Assembly (NCBI RefSeq): GCF_000406165.1 | Contig: NZ_CM001977.1 | Span: 3,448,231-3,507,559 of the forward strand | Direction: 5' to 3' | DNA: 59,329 nucleotides | DNA from: Dickeya zeae NCPPB 2538 | GTDB lineage: Bacteria > Pseudomonadota > Gammaproteobacteria > Enterobacterales > Enterobacteriaceae | In this document: in pieces, positions 1 through 7,413 of the stretch | Numbering within the stretch: position 1 is the first letter of the stretch | Layout of the letters: every line of letters begins with the position of its first letter | Made by a program: the position numbers and the translations under genes | The notes under the pieces: generated by a model | Seen by the model: the letters and a program-made list of their open reading frames with translations, nothing else | The model's database searches: none | Told to the model about the DNA's origin: nothing

Positions 1-244
1 GAGCAACAACGCGATTGCAGCGATATGGCACAGTCTTCCCCACGCACATGGGGTGTTTCCAACAGGCATTGCATTCTGACAACACGGATCATGTCTTCCC
101 CACGCACGTGGGGGGTGTTTCCGGTAAGATATAGCTCATTAACCTTTAAACTTCGTCTTCCCCATGCACGTGGGGGTGTTTCCCACGCAAGATGTCCGTG
201 CGCCGCAGTTGGACTGTCTTCCCCACGCACGTGGGGGTGTTTGT
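1..244 (+). CRISPR. Trailer end of a type I-E-like CRISPR array
   Basis: Four repeats lie at 33-60, 93-122, 155-183 and 216-244. Bases 1-32 form a complete 32-nt spacer, so the array continues left of the window. Spacers between repeats (61-92, 123-154, 184-215) are each exactly 32 nt. The repeat core starts GTCTTCCCCACGCAC and ends GTGGGGGTGTTTCC, with a CCCCAC/GTGGGG stem typical of I-E repeats. The repeats are degenerate: the first has CATG and one G fewer, the second one G more, the third CCATGC, and the last ends GTTTG. Decay towards the right, together with I-E repeat polarity, makes this the leader-distal end, transcribed rightward. No cas gene is in the window. Confidence 0.93.
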
Positions 245-322
245 TTGCCACGGGCTAGACGCGTCCCGTAGTTTGATTGTCTCCCCCACTCGATTTTGGA
301 ATACCCCAACTCATTTCATTCA

Positions 323-347
323 GCCACCGCACTACGGTGGCATTTTT
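323..347 (+). terminator. Rho-independent terminator downstream of CRISPR array
   Basis: A perfect 7-bp stem (GCCACCG/CGGTGGC) with loop CACTA is followed by ATTTTT. It reads rightward, about 80 bp after the last repeat, and has no matching A-run on its left. It therefore fits termination of the pre-crRNA rather than of the opposing regulator gene. Confidence 0.7.
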
Positions 348-363
348 CGGGTATAGCCTGGCT

Positions 364-612
364 TTAATCGCCGTTAACGTCTTTTCCCTGCCGTTGCGGC
401 GTCATGCGCCGATAGCGCGACGGCCAGATTTCTTGCGGTGTTTTCTCTACTGCCTGCGCAATCAGTCTTTCCCCTTTCGGCCAATGCCGGGATAACGCAT
501 TCGCCAGCGTTGACGAGGCCAGCCCATGTTGGCGTGATAGTGCCGCCAGCGTGGTTCCCCGTTTTCTTAATGCGGCAATGATATCTGCCGGATGCCAGTC
601 ACCTGTTTCCAT
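364..612 (-). CDS. SfsB/Nlp (Ner-like) DNA-binding protein
   Basis: An 82-residue protein of the Ner/SfsB family, related to the phage Mu Ner repressor. The body resembles E. coli SfsB: WHPADIIAALRKRGTTLAAL, the recognition helix SSTLANALSRHWPKGERLIA, then EIWPSRY. The family binds DNA through a winged-helix-like fold; E. coli SfsB was described as an activator of maltose genes, but a specific target here is not known. I chose the ATG at 612 because GGAGAG lies just upstream and the family match begins at METGDWHP; the longer frame to 708 runs through the intergenic operator. It diverges from the XRE gene at 712 and shares its 100-bp promoter region with it. Confidence 0.8.
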   Translation of the reverse strand: METGDWHPADIIAALRKRGTTLAALSRQHGLASSTLANALSRHWPKGERLIAQAVEKTPQEIWPSRYRRMTPQRQGKDVNGD

Positions 613-639
613 TACTGCTCTCCTTTTGCCCGCAACCAA

Positions 640-658
640 ATATCCCACTTTGGGATAT
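640..658. promoter_or_regulatory. Perfect inverted repeat, likely operator of the divergent regulators
   Basis: ATATCCCA, a CTT spacer and TGGGATAT form a perfect 8-bp inverted repeat. It lies 28 bp upstream of the SfsB-like start and 54 bp upstream of the XRE start. The string TTTGGGATA recurs at 988-996 ahead of the second XRE gene. A direct repeat GATATTCG is also present at about 673 and 692. An autoregulatory operator is inferred. Confidence 0.5.
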
Positions 659-711
659 ATCGAAACATGACAGATATTCGATTTTAGGATATTCGTCAAG
701 AGCATCATGTT

Positions 712-945
712 ATGGCATCAACTTATTCAGCCGAGTACCAGCGCATTATCAAAGCCCTGCGCGCAGCCAGAATCGCTCAAGGCGTGACTCAGGCAACGCT
801 GGCACAAGCTCTCGGTAAACCACAATCCTTCATTGCCAAAATCGAGAACGGCGAGCGTAGGCTTGATATTGTGGAATTCATACACATCAGCCGCCTGCTT
901 TCACTCGACCCTATCGTGCTCTTGCACCCGCTACTCAACAGGTAG
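712..945 (+). CDS. Small XRE-family helix-turn-helix regulator (copy 1)
   Basis: A 77-residue protein that is almost entirely one XRE/Cro-C1 helix-turn-helix domain: about residues 12-68, with TQATLAQALGKPQSFIAKIE as the HTH core and the family signature NGERRLDIVEF. There is no second domain, so it probably acts as a dimeric DNA-binding protein or as a regulator of a small module. It is about 70% identical over the first 67 residues to the gene at 1047, in the same orientation, which indicates tandem duplication. Its start is set by ATG at 712; no strong ribosome-binding site is visible. The target is unknown. No toxin gene adjoins it, so an antitoxin role is not supported. Confidence 0.8.
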   Translation: MASTYSAEYQRIIKALRAARIAQGVTQATLAQALGKPQSFIAKIENGERRLDIVEFIHISRLLSLDPIVLLHPLLNR

Positions 946-980
946 TCACAGCGAGCCCCCTTTTCCAGACAGCGTTAAAA

Positions 981-1017
981 ATCCTTTTTTGGGATAAAGC
1001 GAACTATCACCGATAGT
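981..1017. promoter_or_regulatory. Operator-like elements before XRE copy 2
   Basis: TTTGGGATA at 988-996 repeats the right arm of the palindrome ahead of copy 1, at a similar distance from the start codon (51 versus 55 bp). A second element, ACTATC-ACC-GATAGT (1003-1017), is a perfect 6-bp inverted repeat. It is likely a duplicated then diverged control region. Confidence 0.4.
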
Positions 1018-1046
1018 GCACCAGACCCGCTTTCGAGACTCAACGC

Positions 1047-1295
1047 ATGGCTTCCACCTACACCGCTGAATATCAACTCGTTATCAAAACGCTGCGTGAA
1101 GCGCGTATCGCCAAAGGCATCACACAGGAAATGCTGGCGCAGGCGTTGGAACGCCCGCAATCGTTTATTGCCAAGGTCGAAAACGGGGAACGCAGACTGG
1201 ATGTGGTGGAGTTTGTTCAACTGGCTCGTTTGCTGGCGCTTGACCCCGCCCAGGTGCTTAACAGCATCCCTTTCAGGCTCAAGCCGCTGAGTTAA
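1047..1295 (+). CDS. Small XRE-family helix-turn-helix regulator (copy 2)
   Basis: An 82-residue paralogue of the protein at 712, opening with MASTYTAEYQ and carrying the same HTH core and NGERRLDVVEF signature; only the C-terminal ten or so residues differ clearly. It is a single XRE domain with no effector domain. A weak GAG lies before the ATG. The gene ends 168 bp before the convergent tRNA-Thr gene. Function is unknown; the pair could cross-regulate because their recognition helices (around PQSFIAK) are nearly identical. Confidence 0.78.
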   Translation: MASTYTAEYQLVIKTLREARIAKGITQEMLAQALERPQSFIAKVENGERRLDVVEFVQLARLLALDPAQVLNSIPFRLKPLS

Positions 1296-1463
1296 CCCCG
1301 CATATTGTTGCTGGATAAACACAAACAACCCGCCCGGCACGATAGCACTTCAATCCTGTTCACAACGTCGGTAAACCCGGTTCAGCACACGGCGAAACGT
1401 AACCCCGGTGTAACCCCGGCGTAAAAGTCGATTCAGGAATTTGTGGTAACTTATTGATTTAGA

Positions 1464-1539
1464 TGGTGCCGATAATAGGAGTCGAACCTACGACCTTCGC
1501 ATTACGAATGCGCTGCTCTACCAACTGAGCTATATCGGC
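1464..1539 (-). tRNA. thrW: tRNA-Thr (anticodon CGU)
   Basis: The 76-nt cloverleaf is complete on the minus strand: acceptor GCCGATA pairs with TATCGGC, CCA is encoded (1464-1466), the anticodon loop TTCGTAA has CGT at 1504-1506, and the T-arm contains GGTTCGACTCC. It sits directly after proA in the same orientation, as thrW does in E. coli, where this tRNA is a known integration site for genomic islands. Confidence 0.97.
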
Positions 1540-1649
1540 CCTGAGATCGTCCCGCGAGTGCGTGACGTGAACTACGGGGTGACAAACTAGTCAAATCATT
1601 ACGGCAAGTCAATACTTACACGTATCGTCTGATGGTTTTCTAAGCGTCT

Positions 1650-1683
1650 TGCCCGACAGGCGCGCGCTCGCGGCTGCCGGGCA
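1650..1683 (-). terminator. Imperfect GC-rich hairpin after proA
   Basis: On the minus strand TGCCCG pairs with CGGGCA, with further CAG/CTG and CGCG pairing towards the loop. It begins 11 bp after the proA stop codon. The bases after it (AGACGC) are not a U-tract, so it may be a partial terminator or a processing/stability hairpin between proA and the tRNA. Confidence 0.4.
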
Positions 1684-1693
1684 TGGAAGGCAA

Positions 1694-2947
1694 TCACGCA
1701 CGAACCAGATCGTCGCCGTAACCAATCCATTTGTAGGTGGTGAGCGCTTCCAGCCCCATGGGGCCACGGGCGTGCAGTTTCTGGGTGCTGACCGCCACTT
1801 CCGCGCCAAGTCCAAACTGGCCGCCGTCGGTAAAGCGGGTGGTAGCATTAACGTACACCGCCGAGGAGTCCACTTCACGCACGAACTGTTCAGCACGGCT
1901 TAATGAACGGGTCAGGATAGCGTCGGAGTGTTGGGTGCCATGTTCACGAATGTGATCGATGGCATCGTCGATATCGGTCACCAGCTTGACGTTCAGATCC
2001 AGCGAAAGCCACTCGTCGTCATAGTTCGCGGCCTCTACCGCCGTGACATTAGCCGGGCCACCGTTTAGCAACGGCAGCGACGCCGGGCAGGCATGCAGGC
2101 TCACGCCTGCCTGCTTCATGCGCTCGCTCAGCGCAGGCAGGAACGTCGCCGCGATACCCTGATGCACCAGCAGGGTTTCCACCGTGTTACAGGTGCTGGG
2201 GCGTTGGGTTTTCGCGTTAACGATCACGTTCAGCGCCGGTTCAAACTCCATCGACTCATCAACGTAAATATGGCACACCCCGATACCGCCGGTGATCACC
2301 GGAATGGTGGACTGCTCGCGGCATAGCTTGTGCAACCCGGCGCCACCGCGCGGGATCAGCATATCCACGTAGCGATCGAGCTTCAGCAGTTGGTTGACCA
2401 GCTCACGATCCGGGCTTTCAATCGCCTGAATCGCGGCGGCGGGTAAACCGCACTCGGTGAGCGCCTGCTGGATAACCTTTACCGTGGCGGCGTTGGTGCG
2501 ATAGGTCTCTTTACCGCCACGCAGTATCACCGCGTTGCCGGTTTTCAGGCACAGGCTGGCGACATCCACCGTCACGTTCGGACGGGCCTCATAAATCACC
2601 CCGACGACACCGAGCGGCACCCGGCGGCGCTCCAGTTTCAGGCCATTGTCCAGAATACGGCCGTCGATGATTTCACCGACCGGGTCATTCAGGCGGCACA
2701 CCTGGCGCACATCGTCGGCAATCGCTTTCAGGCGCGCCGGGGTCAGTTGCAAGCGATCCAGCAATGCCTCGCTCATGCCGTTTTCTCTGGCCTGCGCCAG
2801 GTCCTGCTCGTTGGCGCTCAGAATGGCGTCATGCTGGGCTTCCAGCAGATCCGCTATCGTCATCAACGCCTTGTTTTTCTGGCTGGTGCTCAGCGCCGCC
2901 AGCTGATAAGAGGCTTTTTTAGCCGCTTTACCCATTTGCTCAAGCAT
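1694..2947 (-). CDS. proA: Gamma-glutamyl phosphate reductase
   Basis: ProA catalyses the second step of proline synthesis: NADPH-dependent reduction of L-glutamyl 5-phosphate to glutamate semialdehyde, in the cytoplasm. The protein has 417 residues, the same length as the E. coli enzyme, and an aldehyde dehydrogenase-type fold. The catalytic cysteine lies in NAKTQRPSTCNTVETLL near residue 255, and VIYEARPNVTVDVASLCLK and VLRGGKE match the nucleotide-binding part. The start at 2947 is preceded by AAGGAG. It follows proB after 10 bp, so the two are one operon; the tRNA-Thr gene follows downstream. Confidence 0.98.
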   Translation of the reverse strand: MLEQMGKAAKKASYQLAALSTSQKNKALMTIADLLEAQHDAILSANEQDLAQARENGMSEALLDRLQLTPARLKAIADDVRQVCRLNDPVGEIIDGRILDNGLKLERRRVPLGVVGVIYEARPNVTVDVASLCLKTGNAVILRGGKETYRTNAATVKVIQQALTECGLPAAAIQAIESPDRELVNQLLKLDRYVDMLIPRGGAGLHKLCREQSTIPVITGGIGVCHIYVDESMEFEPALNVIVNAKTQRPSTCNTVETLLVHQGIAATFLPALSERMKQAGVSLHACPASLPLLNGGPANVTAVEAANYDDEWLSLDLNVKLVTDIDDAIDHIREHGTQHSDAILTRSLSRAEQFVREVDSSAVYVNATTRFTDGGQFGLGAEVAVSTQKLHARGPMGLEALTTYKWIGYGDDLVRA

Positions 2948-2957
2948 CGCCTGCTCC

Positions 2958-4061
2958 TTAAATAATGATCATGTCGTCGCGGTGGACAGCAACCGGGCCG
3001 TATTCGTAACCCAGGATTTCAGCAATCTCCTGGGAGTGATGCCCGGCTATCATGCGCAGTGCGTCACTGTTGTAACGGGTGACAGCATGGGCCAGGTCAC
3101 GGCCGTTCAGGCTGCGGATGCGAATGACCTCGCCACGGGAGAAATTGCCCGCCACCTCGCGGATGCCTTTGGGCAACAGGGAACTGCCGCGCTCCAGCAT
3201 GGCGGCCAGCGCACCGTCATCCACGGTAATTTCACCGGCAGGCGGCGCGCCGAAGATCCAGCGTTTGCGGCTTTCCAGCGGGGTTTCCATAGCGTGGAAA
3301 CGGGTGCCGACCGAAACATCGTTAATCACATCACCGATAACGCCAGCGCGATTGCCTGCGGCAATCACCACCTCGATACCGGAACGGCACGCCACGTCGG
3401 CGGCCTGCAATTTGGTGGACATACCGCCCGTCCCCAGGCCGGAAACGCTGCCACCGGCAATCTGACGCAGTTCGTCAGTAACGCCTTGTACTTCACGGAT
3501 AAGCTCGGCGTCCGGGTTCGTGCGCGGATCAGCGGTAAACAGCCCGGTCTGGTCGGTCAGCAGCAGCAGCTTATCGGCATCCGCCAGCATGGCGGCCAAC
3601 GCCGACAGATTGTCGTTATCGCCGACTTTGATTTCCGCTGTCGCCACCGCATCATTCTCGTTAATCACCGGTACGATACGGTTATCCAGCAGCGCACGCA
3701 TGGTATCGCGGGCATTAAGGAAACGTTCCCGGTCTTCCAGATCAGCACGGGTCAGCAGCATCTGCCCCACATGGATGCCATAGATGGAAAACAGTTGTTC
3801 CCACAGTTGAATCAAACGGCTTTGCCCTACGGCTGCCAGCAACTGCTTGGTGGCGATGGTCGGTGGCAGTTCCGGGTATCCCAGATGCTCGCGGCCGGCG
3901 GCAATCGCCCCGGAAGTCACAATCACAATGCGATGCCCTGCGGCATGCTGCTGGGCGCACTGGCGCACCAGTTCGACGATATGGGCGCGGTTGAGGCGAC
4001 GTGAACCGCCAGTCAGCACGCTGGTACCCAGTTTTACAACCAAAGTCTGGCTGCCACTCAT
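2958..4061 (-). CDS. proB: Glutamate 5-kinase
   Basis: ProB phosphorylates glutamate with ATP to give gamma-glutamyl phosphate, the committed and proline-inhibited step of proline synthesis. The 367 residues match the E. coli length. An N-terminal amino acid kinase domain (about 1-255; VVKLGTSVLTGG at the start, DNDNLSALAA for substrate binding, SGLGTGGMSTKLQAA) is followed by a C-terminal PUA domain (about 275-355). I chose ATG 4061 because the family begins MSxSQTLVVKLG; an in-frame extension to 4148 encodes a non-conserved hydrophobic stretch. First gene of proBA. The phoE gene found between proB and crl in E. coli is absent here. Confidence 0.98.
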   Translation of the reverse strand: MSGSQTLVVKLGTSVLTGGSRRLNRAHIVELVRQCAQQHAAGHRIVIVTSGAIAAGREHLGYPELPPTIATKQLLAAVGQSRLIQLWEQLFSIYGIHVGQMLLTRADLEDRERFLNARDTMRALLDNRIVPVINENDAVATAEIKVGDNDNLSALAAMLADADKLLLLTDQTGLFTADPRTNPDAELIREVQGVTDELRQIAGGSVSGLGTGGMSTKLQAADVACRSGIEVVIAAGNRAGVIGDVINDVSVGTRFHAMETPLESRKRWIFGAPPAGEITVDDGALAAMLERGSSLLPKGIREVAGNFSRGEVIRIRSLNGRDLAHAVTRYNSDALRMIAGHHSQEIAEILGYEYGPVAVHRDDMIII

Positions 4062-4165
4062 AATTTTTCTGCCGTTGCGTTGAACAATAAACAATAAAAG
4101 GATGAAAAAAACGTTGTAACAGGAGAAACGCGCTATGCCAACCAGCACAACGCGAAAACCCCTGA

Positions 4166-4184
4166 CTCCGGCGTGATGCCGGAG
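4166..4184 (-). terminator. Hairpin downstream of crl
   Basis: A perfect 7-bp stem (CTCCGGC/GCCGGAG, loop GTGAT) lies 4 bp after the crl stop codon. On the minus strand it is followed by TCAGGGGTTTTC, a weak U-tract. Confidence 0.5.
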
Positions 4185-4188
4185 AGCA

Positions 4189-4548
4189 TCATGGTCGTGC
4201 GGAGAGGGAAAAAGGTGGGTCGAGTTGTTCTACCAGCGCCTGCAGGCGGGTGTGGAAATCTTCACGGGTAGCCAGCACTTTCTCATGTACCTCAGTATCT
4301 TTGATGGTTTCTTCGCGCCAGTCGCCCACCTTATCAAACAGACCGATACGGTAGGTATAAAACAGGGTTTGATCCTGCCATTCCAGATTAAGCCACCAAC
4401 CCCAAAACTCTCGCTTTTCCGGCGCAGGTTTTACATTGACACAAACCGCCAGGCAATCAAAGAAAAAATGCTTTTCTTCGCACTGATCTTCACGCAAATA
4501 CGGCCCCAATGAGGCAAATTTCTTGATGAGCCTGCTTTTCACTGCCAT
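4189..4548 (-). CDS. crl: Sigma factor-binding protein Crl
   Basis: Crl binds sigma-S (RpoS) and helps it join core RNA polymerase, boosting stationary-phase and curli/biofilm genes. The 119-residue product carries the family blocks KSRLIKKF, FFFDCLAVCVNVKPAPEKRE, FWGWWLNLEW and GLFDKVGDW. It is somewhat shorter than E. coli Crl (133 residues), the difference being a truncated variable C-terminus. The start at 4548 is supported by AAAGGAGGG; the longer frame to 4605 has no homology. It is a single gene on the minus strand. Confidence 0.95.
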   Translation of the reverse strand: MAVKSRLIKKFASLGPYLREDQCEEKHFFFDCLAVCVNVKPAPEKREFWGWWLNLEWQDQTLFYTYRIGLFDKVGDWREETIKDTEVHEKVLATREDFHTRLQALVEQLDPPFSLSARP

Positions 4549-4756
4549 GACACCCTCCTTTAAATCAGAAGACTTCCAAGCATTCACAGCGACGGAGTCA
4601 ATCAACCTGCCAGAACTGCTGACACGGGTTCAAGTTTTTTTGCGTCCGTCGTTTCAGGGCGCGAGCCGTGTCACACCACCACACACTATACGGGTAAATG
4701 CAGACGATATTGATAAGAAAAATTACTCATTTACAGTAATTTCTTTATCAATCGCC

Positions 4757-4779
4757 GTCACCCCCGACATGGGGGTGAC
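4757..4779. terminator. Perfect hairpin beyond frsA
   Basis: GTCACCCCC/GGGGGTGAC form a perfect 9-bp stem with loop GACAT, 20 bp past the frsA stop codon. Neither side has a clear U-tract, so termination is plausible but not certain. The rest of 4549-4798 is AT-rich and holds no convincing gene. Confidence 0.4.
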
Positions 4780-4798
4780 AACACTAAAGGCGCGGGGG

Positions 4799-6049
4799 TT
4801 AGCGCAACTGGCGCTGTAGCCAGTCGGTCATCTGTTGCAGCGCCAGATGGAACGTCTGGTATACCGGTGAAAAATTCAGTGCCAGCAATTTCCCCTGTTG
4901 CGATGAATTAACTATCAACATCGACTCTTCCGGCGGGCTAATCAGGTCATCTTTCCAGTAGCCAGAAAGCATCGGCGTCGGGCAGCGTCGTCCCAGCAAC
5001 CCCTGCATTTTGAGGGAGTAACGCCCCATCTCTACCAGCAACGCCGCATCGGAGGAATAGGTCATGCCAAGGCGGCTGGCGAGCACATCCATAAACATGT
5101 CGGGCACCTGCCGCTGACGCTGAGCATCCGACAGCAGGTGGTGCACAATCGGCCCCAGACAGGCGACCGCCCGTAGCCGGTTGGCTTCCAGATACGCCAG
5201 TCGTACCGCGATATTGGCTCCAAAGCGAAAACCAAAGGCACCGACGCGAGTGTGATCAATCCACGGCACATCCGGTAACGCCCGCAGCACCTGTTGATGG
5301 AGAAAACTGGAATCCTGATCCAGTTTCCAGCGTGAAGAAAACCCGACCGACGGCATATCCACCGTCAGCATCGCGAACCCTGCCGGGGCGAGATAATCCT
5401 GAAACAAGCGGTGATAATCGCATTGCAGCATGTCCAGACTGCCGCAGATCAGTACGGTGGGAAACGGTGCCTTCCCCTGCGCGGGCATATGCAAAAAAGC
5501 GGTCAACTGCCCGCCGCCGTCTACCGGAAAGGTCAGGGTTTTCAGTTCGTAGGGAAGATGAATAGCGGCTTCTTCATAAGCACGATTCGCCAGCGTCTGC
5601 GCCTGCTCGGCCAGTTCATCCCCTTTAAGATGGGGATAGGCGGCGATACTGTACAGGTTGGCGGCGTTCAGCCAGCATTGCCCCGCCTGTTCGCTCTGAG
5701 CATGCTGACCCGCTTGTTGTTGCCAGCGCATCCCCTGTGATACCCACTCGTAGATCCAGTTACCCCCGCGATAGCCAATCACTGTATCCAGCCGCTGCTC
5801 ATCGCTGCGCGTCGCCTGGCTGGCGGCAATGCGTGATAGCACCTCTTCAATTTCCCACGGGTGCACACCACGCCAAATCCACAATAACCGGTTAAGCATC
5901 CGATACCAGTTGTTGGTGGTTTCACCTTCCAGCGCCGACTGCATCTCGGCCGAGCCGGGCGCATTGCGGGAGCGCTGAATAAGCGTAGAGGTTTCCTGAT
6001 GTCTTACCGAGGGTTTAAATAGCGTTTCGGACAGGTTGGCCTGAACCAC
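4799..6049 (-). CDS. frsA: FrsA, fermentation-respiration switch alpha/beta hydrolase
   Basis: FrsA is a cytosolic alpha/beta-hydrolase-fold protein that in enterobacteria binds the phosphotransferase protein EIIA-Glc and favours fermentation. The 416-residue product matches the family throughout (NWYRMLNRLLWIWRGVHPWE, TVIGYRGGNWIYEW, LTVDMPSVGFSSRWKL). The usual nucleophile elbow GxSxG reads GFRFGAN, without serine, as in E. coli. I take GTG 6049 as the start: it follows GGAGG by five bases, and VVQANLSETLF then aligns with the known N-terminus MTQANLSETLF. The upstream ATG at 6061 overlaps that Shine-Dalgarno. It lies between gpt and crl, as in E. coli. Confidence 0.95.
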   Translation of the reverse strand: MVQANLSETLFKPSVRHQETSTLIQRSRNAPGSAEMQSALEGETTNNWYRMLNRLLWIWRGVHPWEIEEVLSRIAASQATRSDEQRLDTVIGYRGGNWIYEWVSQGMRWQQQAGQHAQSEQAGQCWLNAANLYSIAAYPHLKGDELAEQAQTLANRAYEEAAIHLPYELKTLTFPVDGGGQLTAFLHMPAQGKAPFPTVLICGSLDMLQCDYHRLFQDYLAPAGFAMLTVDMPSVGFSSRWKLDQDSSFLHQQVLRALPDVPWIDHTRVGAFGFRFGANIAVRLAYLEANRLRAVACLGPIVHHLLSDAQRQRQVPDMFMDVLASRLGMTYSSDAALLVEMGRYSLKMQGLLGRRCPTPMLSGYWKDDLISPPEESMLIVNSSQQGKLLALNFSPVYQTFHLALQQMTDWLQRQLR

Positions 6050-6262
6050 AGCTGCCTCCATGGACGAATCAACGACGGAACGATGAGGGTATGTGGGAAA
6101 AGTGTACCGAACAAACGTGCACCGGGCTATAGCGGTACCGCGCTATTCCGCCGACAAAAATTATCTTGCCGACAAAATCTATCAACCAGCAAAAACCATC
6201 AACCTACAAAAACAAACACGCCCGGCATAACCGGGCGCGTCGACGATAACAGCGGTATGGAA

Positions 6263-6721
6263 TTAACGGCCGACCAAAGGCGGTATGAATACCACGCCCA
6301 TGTCCCACGGCTGTTCAATCCAGGTATCCTGAGGGATATCGACTTCGTAGTCGTCTACCAGCGGCTTACCAGCCGGTTTGGCGAAAATAGTGATGAAGTG
6401 AGCTTTCGGGTACATTTCGCGGATTGCCTTGGCAGTACCACCGGTGTCCACCAAATCGTCGATCACGATGTAACCTTCACCGTCACCTTCAGCGCGTTTA
6501 AGCACTTTCAGCTCACGCTGGTTGTCATGATCGTAGCTGGAGATACACACGGTATCGACATTGCGAATACCCAGTTCGCGGGCCAGTAATGCCCCTGGAA
6601 CTAAACCACCACGGCTCACGGCAATAATGCCTTTCCACTGTTCGGCCGGCAGCAAGCGCTGAGCCAGTTTACGGGCATGAATTTGCAACATATCCCAGGT
6701 GACGATGTACTTTTCACTCAT
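6263..6721 (-). CDS. gpt: Xanthine-guanine phosphoribosyltransferase
   Basis: Gpt salvages guanine and xanthine (and, weakly, hypoxanthine) by transfer of phosphoribosyl from PRPP, near the inner membrane face. The 152-residue product equals the E. coli length. The PRPP-binding loop is YIVIDDLVDTGGTA (about residues 85-98), and the first loop SRGGLVPG is intact. ATG 6721 gives the family start MSEKYIVTWDM; six extra residues in the longer frame are not conserved. Downstream of it is frsA on the same strand, after a gap of about 210 bp with no gene. Confidence 0.97.
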   Translation of the reverse strand: MSEKYIVTWDMLQIHARKLAQRLLPAEQWKGIIAVSRGGLVPGALLARELGIRNVDTVCISSYDHDNQRELKVLKRAEGDGEGYIVIDDLVDTGGTAKAIREMYPKAHFITIFAKPAGKPLVDDYEVDIPQDTWIEQPWDMGVVFIPPLVGR

Positions 6722-6952
6722 AAAACATATCCCAGCCAACGATGAGGTCGGCTTAATCAGAGTCAGAAGGGGAAAATAAGGTTGCGCGAGATTATAGATA
6801 GCTGACCAGACAAAAACCAGTATTTATGTACACGACGGTAATTGGTAACTCACCGTAATTAATTAACCATTCGTAATGTGAAAAAGTTATTAGACGCGAT
6901 GTTACAGATGCGTTACAAACAAGGAGAACAGAAAATAGCCAGGAGAATAGCC

Positions 6953-7147
6953 ATGACGATGTTTGACAGTTTCCTCCTTGCACAACTGGATGTGTTCGCC
7001 CCTTTCTTTGTTATCACCATACTGACGGTGATTTGCTTCGAACTGAGCATCAGCTTGCGCCTGTTGCGCCAACGCCAACCAGCTTTGACCCCAATTGTAA
7101 TTCATCGGCATGACGCTACGTCCGATTCGCCACGCCACACCGACTAA
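6953..7147 (+). CDS. Possible small membrane protein
   Basis: A 64-residue frame starting MTMFDSFLLAQLDVFAP, with one long hydrophobic stretch (about residues 14-36, FFVITILTVICFELSISL) and then a basic, polar tail. AGGAG stands 8 bases before ATG 6953, a good ribosome-binding site. A hairpin follows the stop codon after 13 bp. I do not recognise the family. It lies between divergent gpt and pepD, where E. coli has no annotated gene, so it may be lineage-specific. Coding is supported only by the start signal, the membrane-segment pattern and the flanking hairpin. Confidence 0.4.
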   Translation: MTMFDSFLLAQLDVFAPFFVITILTVICFELSISLRLLRQRQPALTPIVIHRHDATSDSPRHTD

Positions 7148-7160
7148 TCACGCAGACCGG

Positions 7161-7180
7161 GAAGAGGGCTCCCCCTCTTC
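7161..7180 (+). terminator. Hairpin after the small ORF
   Basis: GAAGAGGG-CTCC-CCCTCTTC is a perfect 8-bp stem. It is followed by TCTGAACTTTC, a weak U-tract. It could end a transcript of the small ORF at 6953. Confidence 0.35.
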
Positions 7181-7413
7181 TCTGAACTTTCTTCCCAGGA
7201 TTGTATTGCCTGAATTCGCACTCACGTATTCCGCCGTCTTCCACTTTCCGCCCCATCAGCCATGCATAATCCTTATACCGCGGACATTCTCTCCCACCGT
7301 GGGAAAGTGGTATTCTGTAGCAACGTGCCTGCGTCTTCAGGCGATCAATAACCATGTTGCTCTGGCATCACACGCCGTTTGTCGCGTAAATGCCTAACTG
7401 GAGAGGTTCAATA

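Noticed and set aside
25..258. 77-residue frame through the CRISPR repeats
   Set aside because: Its repeated SSPRTWG motif is only the translated CRISPR repeat.
712..1295. Toxin-antitoxin or phage immunity module
   Set aside because: No toxin-like partner, integrase or other phage gene accompanies the XRE genes in the window.
2982..4004. Long plus-strand frame opposite proB
   Set aside because: Antisense shadow of a well-supported gene; no recognisable domain and no ribosome-binding site.
6792..6983. Minus-strand 63-residue hydrophobic frame near gpt
   Set aside because: Overlaps the better supported small ORF at 6953 and has no ribosome-binding site.
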